DNA of 64,000 nucleotides, taken from Cellulomonas sp. HZM (GTDB lineage Bacteria > Actinomycetota > Actinomycetes > Actinomycetales > Cellulomonadaceae). The DNA lies in assembly GCF_000708885.1 (NCBI RefSeq), contig NZ_JEOE01000017.1:1-64000 (forward strand). The letters are read 5' to 3'. Each line of letters opens with the position of its first letter. Position 1 is the first letter of the stretch. Under the pieces are notes generated by a model. That model was not told the DNA's origin. It was given only the letters and a program-made list of their open reading frames with translations, and did no database searches. The translations under genes were made by a program, and so were the position numbers. Below, piece by piece: positions 1-8,300 of this stretch.

Positions 1-195
1 CGCCACCACCCGCCACCTGCCACCACCCGCCCCCTGCGCCCACCCGCTACCGCCCACCCGCCAGCGCCACGGCGACCGTCCTCGAGCGCGGGTCGTACGC
101 CGCGAGCGCGCGCCGCGGGCAGTGCGCGCTCGGCGCGTGGGATACGCGCTCGGCGCGGGCCGGTGCGTGCTCGGGGTGTGCAGGGCGGCGCGACG

Positions 196-1524
196 TCAGT
201 CGGAGGCGAGCGCGAACCGCATCGGCACGAGCTTCGCGTGGGACTCGGCGAGCTCGGCCGCCGGGTCGGACGCGGCGACGACGCCGCACCCGGCGAACAG
301 CCGCACGTGCCGGGGGTCGTGGGGGTCGACCGCGCCGGAGCGCAGCGCGATGCCCCACTCACCGTCGCCGTCGGCGCCGAACCACCCGACGGGCCCGGCG
401 TACCGCCCGCGGTCCATGCCCTCGACGCGGCGGATGAGCTCGCGCGCCGCGTCGGTCGGCGTGCCGCACACCGCGGCGGTCGGGTGCAGCGCCGCGGCGA
501 GGGCCAGCGACGACGGGTGCTCCGCGGCGTCGCCGGGCGCGGCGAGCACCCCTGTCACGTCGGACGCGAGGTGCAGCACGTTGGGCAGGTGCAGCACGAA
601 CGGCACGTCGGGGACGTTGCTCGACGAGCAGAACGGCTCGAGCGCGCGCGCCACCGACCGCACGGCGTACTCGTGCTCCTCGAGGTCCTTCGACGAGCGG
701 GCGAGGATCGCGGCGCGCGCGACGTCGGCGTCGTCGTCCCCGGTCCGGCGCACGGTGCCCGCGAGCACGCGCGACTGCACGAGACCCTTCTCCGAGCGCA
801 CGAGCAGCTCGGGCGTCGCGCCGAGCATGCCGTCGACGCTGAACGTCCAGCACGAGGGGTACCGCTCGGCGAGCCGCCCGAGCGCCCATCGCACGTCGAG
901 CGGGCGCTCGGTGCGCGCGTGCACGTCGCGAGCGAGCACCACCTTGTCCACCTCGCCCGCGCGGATCGCCGTGATGCCACGGGCGACGACGTCGGCCCAG
1001 TCGTCTGCCGAGGAGTCGTCGTACTCGACGCGGCCGGGGTCGACGGGCGAGGTGCGGGGGCGGACGACGTCCGCGAGCGTCGGTGCGGGGCCGAGCTGAG
1101 CGCCTGCGGAGATCGTCGTGAGCCACGTCCGGTCGCCGCGCCGGCCGACGACGACCTGCGGGACGACGACGACGCCACCCGCGGCGGACTCGTCGTCGAA
1201 CGCGAACGACCCGAACGCGACCGGACCCGTGCCGGGCAGCCGCACCTCGTCACGCACCACGGCGTGGGCGAGCAGCTCGTGCCACGCACGCTCGGCATCG
1301 GCGAACCGCCCCGAGCCGCCGACCTCGAACCGCGCGGCCTGCCCCCAGCCCACGAGGCCGTCGCCGCGCCGGACCCACGCGAGCGGTGCGTCCGAGGGGA
1401 GCAGGTCGAGCAGGTCGGCGGCGGCCGGAGCGCCGTCGTGCAGCCGGTCGAGCGCGACGGTCCGCACGACGAGGGGCAGCGGCACACCGCCCGTCAGGGC
1501 GTCCGCGGAGGTCAGCGTGCTCAT
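196..1524 (-). CDS. menF: Isochorismate synthase (MenF/EntC family)
   Basis: 442 residues from the ATG at 1524. The family converts chorismate to isochorismate, the entry step of classical menaquinone synthesis. The C-terminal chorismate-binding domain is clear: [12 protein letters not shown] in the middle, [19 protein letters not shown] from about residue 373, then [11 protein letters not shown] and FAGCGVV. The N-terminal third is variable, as usual in the family. The frame stays open to 1677, but that would run into the divergent menG start, so the ATG followed by STLTSAD is preferred. A salicylate- or siderophore-type isochorismate synthase has the same fold; the neighbouring menG favours MenF. 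Confidence 0.9.
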   Translation of the reverse strand: MSTLTSADALTGGVPLPLVVRTVALDRLHDGAPAAADLLDLLPSDAPLAWVRRGDGLVGWGQAARFEVGGSGRFADAERAWHELLAHAVVRDEVRLPGTGPVAFGSFAFDDESAAGGVVVVPQVVVGRRGDRTWLTTISAGAQLGPAPTLADVVRPRTSPVDPGRVEYDDSSADDWADVVARGITAIRAGEVDKVVLARDVHARTERPLDVRWALGRLAERYPSCWTFSVDGMLGATPELLVRSEKGLVQSRVLAGTVRRTGDDDADVARAAILARSSKDLEEHEYAVRSVARALEPFCSSSNVPDVPFVLHLPNVLHLASDVTGVLAAPGDAAEHPSSLALAAALHPTAAVCGTPTDAARELIRRVEGMDRGRYAGPVGWFGADGDGEWGIALRSGAVDPHDPRHVRLFAGCGVVAASDPAAELAESHAKLVPMRFALASD

Positions 1525-1654
1525 CGTCGTCCAGCGTATGCCTGCTCCGGTCTGGACCACGCTCCGGGCGGCCCGGGTGCGACGGACGTCACGGCCGGCC
1601 CGCGCGAGTACGTCGTGCGAGAACGTCGTGCGAGAACCTGCGACGATGGACGGC

Positions 1655-2353
1655 ATGTCGCGAGCCAGCCTGGACAAGGACCCCCGCGAGGTCGCCGAGA
1701 TGTTCGACGGCGTCGCCCGCCGCTACGACCGCACGAACGACGTCATCTCGCTCGGTCAGGACCGGCACTGGCGGCGCGCCACGATCGCCGCGGTCGGCGC
1801 TGAGCGAGGCGACACCGTGCTGGACCTGGCGGCCGGCACGGGGACGTCGTCGGAGCCGATGGCCGACGCCGGCGTGCGGGTGCTGCCGTGCGACCTGTCC
1901 CAGGGGATGCTCGCGGTCGGCAAGCGGCGCCGACCGGACCTGCCGTTCGTCGCGGGGAACGCGCTGCAGCTGCCGTTCGCCGACGAGTCGTTCGACGCCG
2001 TGACGATCTCGTTCGGCCTGCGCAACATCCCGGACACCGCGGCCGCGCTCGCGGAGATGCTGCGCGTGACCAGGCCCGGAGGCCGGCTCGTCGTGTGCGA
2101 GTTCTCGACGCCGAAGAACAAGGCGTTCCGCTCGGTGTACGCGAACTACCTGGTGCGCGCGCTGCCGCCGGTCGCGCGCGCGGTGTCCAAGGAGCCCGAC
2201 GCGTACGTGTACCTCGCGGAGTCGATCCAGGCGTGGCCCGACCAGCGCGAGCTGGGCCTGCTCGTGAAGCGCGCGGGCTGGGAGCAGGTCGCGTTCCGCA
2301 ACCTGTCGGGCGGCATCGTCGCGCTGCACCGCGGCGTCAAGCCGACCTCCTGA
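1655..2353 (+). CDS. menG: Demethylmenaquinone methyltransferase (MenG/UbiE)
   Basis: 232 residues. It catalyses the last step of menaquinone synthesis, SAM-dependent C-methylation of demethylmenaquinone. Visible family signatures are [19 protein letters not shown] at the N-terminus, the SAM-binding motif LDLAAGTG (about 56-63), [27 protein letters not shown] and a C-terminal [10 protein letters not shown]. Two starts are possible, ATG 1646 and ATG 1655; the second gives [10 protein letters not shown], which matches actinobacterial homologues best. It is divergent from menF across about 130 bases, an arrangement consistent with shared control of the pathway. Confidence 0.93.
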   Translation: MSRASLDKDPREVAEMFDGVARRYDRTNDVISLGQDRHWRRATIAAVGAERGDTVLDLAAGTGTSSEPMADAGVRVLPCDLSQGMLAVGKRRRPDLPFVAGNALQLPFADESFDAVTISFGLRNIPDTAAALAEMLRVTRPGGRLVVCEFSTPKNKAFRSVYANYLVRALPPVARAVSKEPDAYVYLAESIQAWPDQRELGLLVKRAGWEQVAFRNLSGGIVALHRGVKPTS

Positions 2354-2410
2354 CGCGGGGCCGTCACCCGTTCGGCCCTGCGCCCGAGGTGCCCGAAATG
2401 GGCGGGAAAG

Positions 2411-2455
2411 CGCTTGCCGGGGTGAACGGCCTGGGTGGTGGCACCCGGACAAGCG
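2411..2455 (+). other. Nested stem-loop in the leader of the exported-protein operon
   Basis: An outer 6-bp stem CGCTTG (2411-2416) with CAAGCG (2450-2455) encloses a 7-bp hairpin, CTGGGTG (2431-2437) with CACCCGG (2442-2448), loop GTGG. It sits in the 209-base gap between menG and the first exported-protein gene. It could be a structured 5' leader or part of the menG 3' end. I could not match it to a known riboswitch class. Confidence 0.3.
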
Positions 2456-2476
2456 TCCTGGACGGGTGAACAACTC

Positions 2477-2501
2477 GCCGGGGCCGTCATCCGGCCCCGG
2501 C
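2477..2501 (+). terminator. GC-rich hairpin, probable menG terminator
   Basis: A perfect 10-bp stem, GCCGGGGCCG (2477-2486) and CGGCCCCGGC (2492-2501), with loop TCATC. There is no T run, which is common in actinobacterial terminators. It could also act as an attenuator in the leader of the gene at 2563. Confidence 0.5.
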
Positions 2502-2562
2502 ATCCTTCCGACCTGATCCGTAACGGCGACGCGCCGGACCGGACGACGGAAGGCAGAAGGAC

Positions 2563-3177
2563 ATGCGCAAGACGACGAAGGGCGCGCTGGCGATCGGTGC
2601 CGGCGTCGCGCTCCTGCTGGGCGGTGCGGGCACGCTCGCGGCGTGGCAGGTGCAGGCGAGCTCGGCCGCACAGACGGTGACGGCCGGTGACCTCAACGTC
2701 GCCACCGGCACGGGCCAGTGGTACTGGGGTTCGGCGACGATCAACACGACGACCAACGCGGTGACGTGCACCGCGGCCGACACCTCGAAGTCGATCGCGA
2801 ACATCGCGAACGTCAGGATCGTCCCGGGCGACTGCGTCGTGCTCGTCACGCCGGTCACGATCACCGCGATCGGTGACCACCTCACGGCGACGCTCACCGC
2901 CGCGGGCAGCGCGCTCACCACGACGCCCTCGGGCTCGGAGTCGAACTTCACGCTCACGTCGTCCGTCGCCCCGGTCTCCGGCGCGACGGGCCTGACCGCA
3001 TCGGGCGGGAACATCAACGTGACGCCGACCGGCACCCCCGCGGCGCCCAACGCGAACATCACGTCGGTCGTGATCTTCAAGGGCGAGACGACCGCCCGCA
3101 ACGGCGCGACCGTCGCGGTCGGTGTCCCGGCGGTCACCGCCACGCTCAAGCAGACCGCGCCGGCCGTCGCCCCCTGA
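2563..3177 (+). CDS. Exported protein with alternate (SipW-type) signal peptide, TasA-like
   Basis: 204 residues. The N-terminus, MRKTTKGALAIGAGVALLLGGAGTLAAW, is the alternate-type signal peptide of proteins processed by a dedicated SipW-like signal peptidase: short basic head, Gly/Ala/Leu core ending in GTLAAW, then a mature start rich in Ser, Ala and Thr. The mature part is rich in Thr, Ser and Ala and looks all-beta, with two Cys pairs unlikely to be catalytic. TasA and camelysin relatives form extracellular fibres; a structural surface role is inferred. An AAGGCAGAAGGA purine stretch precedes the ATG. It is the first gene of a five-gene cluster that contains the matching peptidase. Confidence 0.8.
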   Translation: MRKTTKGALAIGAGVALLLGGAGTLAAWQVQASSAAQTVTAGDLNVATGTGQWYWGSATINTTTNAVTCTAADTSKSIANIANVRIVPGDCVVLVTPVTITAIGDHLTATLTAAGSALTTTPSGSESNFTLTSSVAPVSGATGLTASGGNINVTPTGTPAAPNANITSVVIFKGETTARNGATVAVGVPAVTATLKQTAPAVAP

Positions 3178-3191
3178 CGGTCACACCTTCC

Positions 3192-3683
3192 GTGCGTCGC
3201 CTCTGGATCGCGCTCGCGACGGCCGTCGTGCTCACCCTCGCGGGTGGCACGGCGGCCTTCGCGGCGTGGTCCCGCACGGCGTCGACCGCGGCGACGTCCC
3301 TCACCGCGGGGGACATCTCGCTCTCGGCGACGTGGGCGACCGCACCCACGCTCACGGCGCTGACGCCGGGTGCGACCCGGCAGGGCGTCGCGAAGCTGAC
3401 GCACTCGGGCAACGGGCGCTGGCAGTACCAGCTGCCGTCGTCGACGGGCGCGTCGACCATGAGCGGCCTCACGGTCGCCTACACGACGGCCACCGGCACG
3501 GCCACGTCGAGCTGCACGACGACCGCTGTCGCCGCCGACGCGTGGAGCGCCACGCAGGCCAACGGTTCGACGGTCTACGTGTGCGTGACCGTGAGCCTCT
3601 CGACCACCGCACCGAGCACGGTCCAGTCGACCCCCGCGTCGATCGCGATCGTCGTGCAGGCACGCAACCAGCCCACCAACTGA
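3192..3683 (+). CDS. SipW-dependent-type exported small protein
   Basis: 163 residues from GTG 3192, 14 bases after the previous stop. The signal segment RLWIALATAVVLTLAGGTAAFAAW followed by SRTASTAATSLTAGDISL resembles the SipW-dependent signal peptides of TasA/camelysin-type proteins. The mature part is Thr/Ser-rich, has two Cys (CTTT, VCVTV) and looks like a beta-sandwich. No enzyme motif is seen. No strong ribosome binding site is visible, so translation may be coupled to the upstream gene. It is probably a second fibre or accessory subunit of the same surface structure. Confidence 0.72.
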   Translation: MRRLWIALATAVVLTLAGGTAAFAAWSRTASTAATSLTAGDISLSATWATAPTLTALTPGATRQGVAKLTHSGNGRWQYQLPSSTGASTMSGLTVAYTTATGTATSSCTTTAVAADAWSATQANGSTVYVCVTVSLSTTAPSTVQSTPASIAIVVQARNQPTN

Positions 3684-3710
3684 CGCCCGCCCATGCCGGA
3701 GGTTCGAGCA

Positions 3711-4265
3711 GTGCAGAGCGCAGCAGCGACGGCACCGCAGCGCACCGCGCGCCGCGGGTGGCGTCGCCGCGCGCGCCACGCGGGGCGGCCCGCGGCCGTC
3801 CTCCTCGCTGTGGTCGCGGCCCTCGTGCTCGGCGGCGGTGGCGCCGCGTGGGCCTGGTGGACGGTCGGCTCGACGCTGCCGACGGTGGCGGCGGCAGCGG
3901 CGGCGGTGCCCCCGCCCACGGGGACGTTCGGCTGCACGCCGCGGTCCAACGGCGGTGGGCTGCTCGCGTACAACAGCTCGCTGGACCTCACCTGGGGCGC
4001 CGCGACGACGACGCCCACCAGGTACCTCGTGCACGTCGTCGGCAGCGACGGGACCGTCCTCGACGTCGACGCCGGGACCGCGCTGACGCTCAACCTCGTC
4101 AACACCGACCTCGACCCGTCGGCGACGACGACCTACACCGTCACGGTCGTGGCCCAGAAGGCCTACACGTCCGTGACGTGGTCGTCCACGGCGCTGACCC
4201 AGACGGTGAAGGCCACCCGCAAGACGTTCATCATCTTCCCGTACTACGAGATGTCGTGCGCCTGA
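3711..4265 (+). CDS. Membrane-anchored or secreted protein of the SipW cluster, unknown function
   Basis: 184 residues from GTG 3711, chosen because GGAGG lies at 3698-3702 with an 8-base spacer; an in-frame ATG at 3693 has no such site. A very basic head (RTARRGWRRRARHAGRP) precedes one hydrophobic segment ending in GGGGAAWAWW, then an Ala/Pro linker and a beta-rich domain resembling a fibronectin-type fold (LTWGAATTTPTRYLVHVV, TYTVTVVAQKAYTSVTWSS). The AWAWW end of the signal resembles its two upstream neighbours. It may be a minor subunit or carrier of the fibre. The stop is 1 base before the next ATG, indicating tight coupling. Confidence 0.65.
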   Translation: MQSAAATAPQRTARRGWRRRARHAGRPAAVLLAVVAALVLGGGGAAWAWWTVGSTLPTVAAAAAAVPPPTGTFGCTPRSNGGGLLAYNSSLDLTWGAATTTPTRYLVHVVGSDGTVLDVDAGTALTLNLVNTDLDPSATTTYTVTVVAQKAYTSVTWSSTALTQTVKATRKTFIIFPYYEMSCA

Positions 4266-4266
4266 C

Positions 4267-4896
4267 ATGACGACGCAGACCGCCCCCGACAGCGTCCCCG
4301 AGGCGACCATCGACCTCGCGGCCGGCGCCGCGCCGCGCCACTCGCGCGCGCCGCGCGACGAGCGGCTCGGGGTCGTGCGTGCCCTCGGCGGCGTGGTCTC
4401 GGGCGCGGCGCTCGCGGCGGCGGTGCTGCTCGCCCTGGCGCTCGTCGTCGTGCCCCTCCTGCTGGGGGCCACGCCGTACACGATCCTCACGGGCAGCATG
4501 CAGCCGACGATGCCGCCGGGCACGCTCGTCGTGACGCGTCCGACCCCCGTCGACCGGATCGACATCGGCGACGTCGTCACGTACCAGCTGCACTCGGAGC
4601 AGCCCGAGGTGGTGACGCACCGCGTCGTGGGCGTCGGCACGCAGTCCGACGGCTCGCACGTGTTCCTGACGCGCGGCGACGCGAACAACGCGGACGACGA
4701 TCCCGTGCTCGCGGTGCAGGTGCGCGGGGTCGTCGCCTACCACGTGCCCTACCTCGGCTACGTCAACACGTGGGTGGGAGCGAACCGGCCCGGGTGGGCG
4801 CTCAAGGCCGTCGCCGGCGGTCTCATCGCGTACGGCGGCGTGCTCCTCGTCGCAGGCGCGCGGGAGCGACGACGGCGCGCCCGGACGGCCTCGTGA
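4267..4896 (+). CDS. Signal peptidase I, SipW/ER-type (Ser-His)
   Basis: 209 residues. This membrane serine peptidase cleaves signal peptides on the outer face of the membrane. One TM helix (about 42-67) is followed by LTGSMQPTMPPG with the nucleophile Ser77, then GDVVTYQ and VVTHRVVGV with His118. A His in place of the usual Lys defines the archaeal/ER/SipW branch. TRGDANNADDD supplies the later Asp region, and a second hydrophobic segment (about 175-200) ends in a basic tail. Its place directly after three proteins with alternate signal peptides indicates they are its substrates. The stop overlaps the next start (GTGA at 4893). Confidence 0.9.
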   Translation: MTTQTAPDSVPEATIDLAAGAAPRHSRAPRDERLGVVRALGGVVSGAALAAAVLLALALVVVPLLLGATPYTILTGSMQPTMPPGTLVVTRPTPVDRIDIGDVVTYQLHSEQPEVVTHRVVGVGTQSDGSHVFLTRGDANNADDDPVLAVQVRGVVAYHVPYLGYVNTWVGANRPGWALKAVAGGLIAYGGVLLVAGARERRRRARTAS

Positions 4897-5693
4897 CGCG
4901 CGGGCCGGCGGGGCGGGGTGCGGCGCGGCGCGGGCTCGTCGGGCGTGCGCGCCGCGGGCCGGCGCTGACGGCGGTGCTCGCGGGCCTGGTGGTCCTGCTG
5001 CCGGCGGCGCTCGGCCCCGCGGTGCTGCCGGCCGCTGCCGCGGCGACGGCCGACCAGCTGCTGCTCTCGACCGACGGCGTCACCTGGGGCACGACGATCC
5101 CCGGGCGCCTGTTCGCCGGGGTCGACGTGGCCGTCCCCGGCGACACGCTCGCCGGCACCCTCTGGGTGCGCAACACGTCGTCGGACCCCGCGCGCGTGGA
5201 CCTCGCGGCCGCGCACGGCCTCGGGTCGGGAGCCGACTCCCTCCTGGGTGCGCTCGAGCTGACCGTCGACGGGCACCCGGTGGCGGGCGGCACGCGGTGG
5301 CACGGCCCGGGCGTCGCGGCCGGCGCGACCGTCCGCCTCGACCTCGCCGTGACGTTCGACGCCGACGCGGCGCTCGGGGCGCGCTCGCAGGTCACGCACG
5401 TGCTCGACGCGGTGCTCCTCGTGCAGACGGCAGACGGCGCCGGCGCGACCCCGACCGCCGACCCGCCCACCCCGACGCCCGACCCACCGACCCCGTCGCC
5501 CAGCGGGCCCACGTCGGGCCCGCCGTCCACGCCCGCGCCGTCTCCGACCGCGTCGGGCGGCGCGGCACCGGGGGACGGTCTCGCGCACACGGGGTCGGAC
5601 GCGGCCGACCTGGTGTGGCCGGCGCTGGGCGCGGTCGTGGTCGGGGCGCTGCTGCTCCTCGCCCGCCGCCGACGCGCCGACGACGAGCCCTGA
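4893..5693 (+). CDS. Secreted protein with C-terminal LAHTG wall-sorting signal
   Basis: 266 residues from GTG 4893 (GTGA overlap with the peptidase gene). The basic, hydrophobic N-terminus ends near LPAAAAATA, giving a Sec-type signal. A beta-rich domain follows (about 45-185), then a Pro/Thr/Ser stalk (PTPTPDPPTPSPSGPTSG), then LAHTG, a hydrophobic helix and an RRRRADDE tail. That is the layout of sortase substrates in actinobacteria. It would be the wall-attached base or partner of the fibre made by the upstream genes; this role is inferred from position. No sortase gene lies in the window. Confidence 0.72.
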   Translation: MTRGPAGRGAARRGLVGRARRGPALTAVLAGLVVLLPAALGPAVLPAAAAATADQLLLSTDGVTWGTTIPGRLFAGVDVAVPGDTLAGTLWVRNTSSDPARVDLAAAHGLGSGADSLLGALELTVDGHPVAGGTRWHGPGVAAGATVRLDLAVTFDADAALGARSQVTHVLDAVLLVQTADGAGATPTADPPTPTPDPPTPSPSGPTSGPPSTPAPSPTASGGAAPGDGLAHTGSDAADLVWPALGAVVVGALLLLARRRRADDEP

Positions 5694-5924
5694 CCGCCAC
5701 GCTCTGACCGCCGCGCCCCGTGGTCATCTCGGAGGGGGCTCGTCCGACGCGCGGCTCTCCACCCGATCGGCGGCCACGGCAGGTGGTGACGAGGCGCCGG
5801 GGCCTGCGCCACGTGGTGAGACGGCGTCTCGCGCGTCGACACGCCGGCGATGCGTGGGCGTGGACGGGGCAGGCTCGTCGGCCGCTGAAGCCCCAGATCA
5901 CGGGGCCTTCTTCACCCGGCTGCA
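5694..5924. other. Intergenic region, no gene seen
   Basis: The gap between the wall-anchored protein and the flavoprotein gene is 322 bases. This first part has no frame with convincing codon bias or homology. The promoter-proximal part (5925-5973) is described separately. Confidence 0.6.
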
Positions 5925-5943
5925 TGAGGTTAGCCATACCTTC
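5925..5943 (+). promoter_or_regulatory. Iron-box-like (DtxR/IdeR) palindrome upstream of the nuo operon
   Basis: TGAGGTTAGCCATACCTTC fits the 19-bp DtxR/IdeR consensus TTAGGTTAGSCTAACCTAA at about 14 positions, including the left half AGGTTAG and the right ACCT. It ends 2 bases before the -35-like element of the promoter at 5945-5973. Such placement just upstream of -35 would suit activation rather than repression. Function is inferred from the match alone. Confidence 0.4.
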
Positions 5944-5944
5944 G

Positions 5945-5973
5945 CAGACATCCCCAGAACGCGTGGCTATAGT
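5945..5973 (+). promoter_or_regulatory. Candidate promoter for the flavoprotein-nuo operon
   Basis: -35 CAGACA (5945-5950) and -10 TATAGT (5968-5973) are separated by 17 bases. This would give a leader of about 35 bases before the ATG at 6016, which has GAGG at 6007-6010. Confidence 0.55.
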
Positions 5974-6015
5974 CGCCGCAGCCGATAGTGAACGACGTCA
6001 CAAACGAGGTCGAGC

Positions 6016-7311
6016 ATGGTGCGCAGGGCGACGGATGACGCGGACGTCATCGTCGTGGGAGCGGGTCCCGCCGGGGCCGCGACCGCCTTCCACTGTGCCT
6101 CCGCGGGCCTCGACGTCCTGCTCCTCGACAAGGCGTCCTTCCCGCGCGACAAGATCTGCGGCGACGGCCTGACCCCCCGCGCGGTCGCCGAGCTCGTGCG
6201 CATGGGTCTGCCCCTGCGCGAGCAGGACGGCTGGATCCGCAACAAGGGCCTGCGTGTGATCGGCGGCGGCCACCGCATCGAGCTGCCGTGGCCCGAGATC
6301 TCGTCGTACCCGTCGTACGGCCTGGCCCGTGCGCGCATGTCGTTCGACCACCTGCTGGTCGAGCACGCGCGCTCCGCAGGCGCGAAGGTGCACGAGCGCA
6401 CCAACGTCGTCGGCGCGGTGCGCGACGAGCGCAGCGGCCGGGTCGTCGGTGCCACGGCCCGCCCCGTCGACGCGAACGGGCGCCGCGCGGGCGAGGACGT
6501 CGTGTTCCGTGCGCCGGTCGTCGTCGCGGCCGACGGCGTGAGCGCGCGGTTCGCCACCGGCGTGGGCCTGGCCAAGCGCGACGACCGACCCATGGGCGTC
6601 GCCGTGCGCACCTACTTTCGGACCCCGCGGCACGACGACCCGTGGATGGAGTCGTGGCTCGAGCTGTGGGACGGCGAGCCGGGCCGCTCGACGCTCATGC
6701 CCGGATACGGCTGGATCTTCTCCCTGGGCGACGGCACCGCGAACGTCGGGCTCGGCTCGGTCAGCTCCACGGCCGCCGCGACGAAGGTGGACTACAAGGC
6801 GCTGTTCGCCGCGTGGATGCGCAACGCGCCCGCCGAGTGGGAGTTCACCGACGAGAACCAGCTGGGCCCCGTGCGCGGCGCGGCGCTGCCGATGGGCTTC
6901 AACCGCGGCCCGCTGTACGGCAACGGGCTCATGCTCGCGGGCGACGCGGCCGGCATGGTGAGCCCGTTCAACGGCGAGGGCATCGCGTACGGGCTGCAGG
7001 CCGGACGGGTCGCCGCGGACGCGATCGCGCAGGGGCTCGCACGCGGCTCGGCCGCGGGGCGCGAGCGCGCGTTCGCCACGTACCAGACGCGCATGAAGGA
7101 CGACCTCGGCGGGTACTACACGCTCGGCCGGGTGTTCGTGCGGCTCATCGAGCACCCCGAGGTCATGCGCGTCTGCACCCGGTACGGGCTGCCGCGTCCG
7201 CTTCTCATGAAGTTCGTCCTGAAGCTGCTCTCGGACTGCTACGAACCCCGTGGTGGTGACATGGTGGACAGGACGATCTCCGCCCTCGCCCGGATCGCGC
7301 CCGCCGCATGA
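6016..7311 (+). CDS. Geranylgeranyl reductase-family FAD-dependent oxidoreductase (MenJ-like)
   Basis: 431 residues. The N-terminal FAD-binding fold VIVVGAGPAGAATAFHC is followed by LDKASFPRDKICGDGLTPRA, the hallmark of the family that reduces double bonds in isoprenoid chains. A second FAD contact is LAGDAAGMVSPFNGEGIAYGLQAGR. Likely roles are partial saturation of the menaquinone side chain (as for MenJ) or reduction of archaeal-type lipids; the menaquinone and complex I context favours the first. It is the first gene of the nuo operon (46 bases to nuoA), as in other actinobacteria. The start has GAGG 5 bases upstream. Confidence 0.85.
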   Translation: MVRRATDDADVIVVGAGPAGAATAFHCASAGLDVLLLDKASFPRDKICGDGLTPRAVAELVRMGLPLREQDGWIRNKGLRVIGGGHRIELPWPEISSYPSYGLARARMSFDHLLVEHARSAGAKVHERTNVVGAVRDERSGRVVGATARPVDANGRRAGEDVVFRAPVVVAADGVSARFATGVGLAKRDDRPMGVAVRTYFRTPRHDDPWMESWLELWDGEPGRSTLMPGYGWIFSLGDGTANVGLGSVSSTAAATKVDYKALFAAWMRNAPAEWEFTDENQLGPVRGAALPMGFNRGPLYGNGLMLAGDAAGMVSPFNGEGIAYGLQAGRVAADAIAQGLARGSAAGRERAFATYQTRMKDDLGGYYTLGRVFVRLIEHPEVMRVCTRYGLPRPLLMKFVLKLLSDCYEPRGGDMVDRTISALARIAPAA

Positions 7312-7357
7312 CCCGCAAGCTCGCCCCCCGTACCTCGACGTCGAGGAGCCACGCACG

Positions 7358-7720
7358 ATGACCAACCCGTACGTGCCGCTGCTGATCCTCATGGGGATCG
7401 CCGCCGTGCTGACGCTCGGCGGCGTGAGCGCGAGCGCCGTCATCGGCCCGAAGCGCTACAACCGCGCGAAGCTCGAGGCCTACGAGTGCGGCATCGAGCC
7501 CACGCCGCACGCGATCGGCGGCGGGCGGTTCCCGATCAAGTACTACCTGGTGGCGATGACGTTCATCGTGTTCGACATCGAGGTGGTGTTCCTCTACCCG
7601 TGGGCCGTGAGCTTCGGCGACCTCGCGATGTTCGGTCTCGTCGCGATGCTGATGTTCCTGGTGCTCATCACGGTGCCGTTCGTCTACGAGTGGCGCCGCG
7701 GGGGGCTGGAGTGGGACTGA
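7358..7720 (+). CDS. nuoA: NADH-quinone oxidoreductase subunit A
   Basis: 120 residues from ATG 7358. This is the small membrane subunit of complex I with three TM helices. The conserved loop [34 protein letters not shown] is present; it holds the functionally important Cys between helices 1 and 2 near the quinone cavity. A GAGG site precedes the ATG. An upstream in-frame extension to 7250 overlaps the flavoprotein gene and is not conserved. First of fourteen nuo genes. Confidence 0.96.
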   Translation: MTNPYVPLLILMGIAAVLTLGGVSASAVIGPKRYNRAKLEAYECGIEPTPHAIGGGRFPIKYYLVAMTFIVFDIEVVFLYPWAVSFGDLAMFGLVAMLMFLVLITVPFVYEWRRGGLEWD

Positions 7721-7748
7721 GCACGACGAGCGAGAGGACGGCCTGAGC

Positions 7749-8300
7749 ATGGGTATCGAAGAGGCACCCTCCGGGTTCCTGCTGACGACCATCGAGGACC
7801 TCGTCGGCTACTTCCGCAAGGGTTCGCTGTGGCCGGTGACGTTCGGACTGGCGTGCTGCGCGATCGAGATGATGGCCGCCGGCGCGCCGCGCTACGACCT
7901 GTCGCGCTTCGGCATGGAGGTGTTCCGGGCGTCCCCGCGCCAGGCCGACCTCATGATCGTCGCGGGCCGTGTGAGCCAGAAGATGGCGCCCGTCGTGCGG
8001 CAGGTCTACGACCAGATGTCCGAGCCCAAGTGGGTCCTGTCGATGGGCGTGTGCGCGAGCTCGGGCGGCATGTTCAACAACTACGCGATCGTGCAGGGCG
8101 TCGACCACATCGTGCCCGTGGACGTCTACCTCCCGGGCTGCCCGCCGCGCCCGGAGATGCTCATCAACGCGATCCTCACGCTGCACGACCAGATCTCGAA
8201 GGAGCCGATGGGCGTCAACCGCCAGGAGGCGGCCGCCGCCGCCGAGGCCGCCGCGCTCGCGGCGACACCGACGTCGCACATGACGGGCCTGCTGCGGTGA
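7749..8300 (+). CDS. nuoB: NADH-quinone oxidoreductase subunit B
   Basis: 183 residues. This peripheral-arm subunit carries cluster N2, which passes electrons to quinone. The adjacent Cys pair is seen in [11 protein letters not shown], with further ligands in [15 protein letters not shown] and [14 protein letters not shown] short Ala-rich tail ([15 protein letters not shown]) is specific to this branch. RBS GAGAGGA lies upstream of the ATG, and the stop overlaps the nuoC GTG (GTGA). Confidence 0.97.
   Translation: MGIEEAPSGFLLTTIEDLVGYFRKGSLWPVTFGLACCAIEMMAAGAPRYDLSRFGMEVFRASPRQADLMIVAGRVSQKMAPVVRQVYDQMSEPKWVLSMGVCASSGGMFNNYAIVQGVDHIVPVDVYLPGCPPRPEMLINAILTLHDQISKEPMGVNRQEAAAAAEAAALAATPTSHMTGLLR

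Noticed and set aside
47-358. Short minus-strand frame at the left edge
   Set aside because: Mostly overlaps menF in another frame and is Arg-rich with no homology. The first 195 bases hold only CCACC/CCGCC-type low-complexity sequence and no supported gene.
2354-2562. Known riboswitch (c-di-AMP or c-di-GMP type) before the fibre operon
   Set aside because: GGGGTGAAC recalls the c-di-AMP class, but the other conserved blocks of that class and of the c-di-GMP classes are not present.
5720-6172. Open plus-strand frame across the gap before the flavoprotein gene
   Set aside because: It covers the promoter, has unsuitable codon use and overlaps the real gene.
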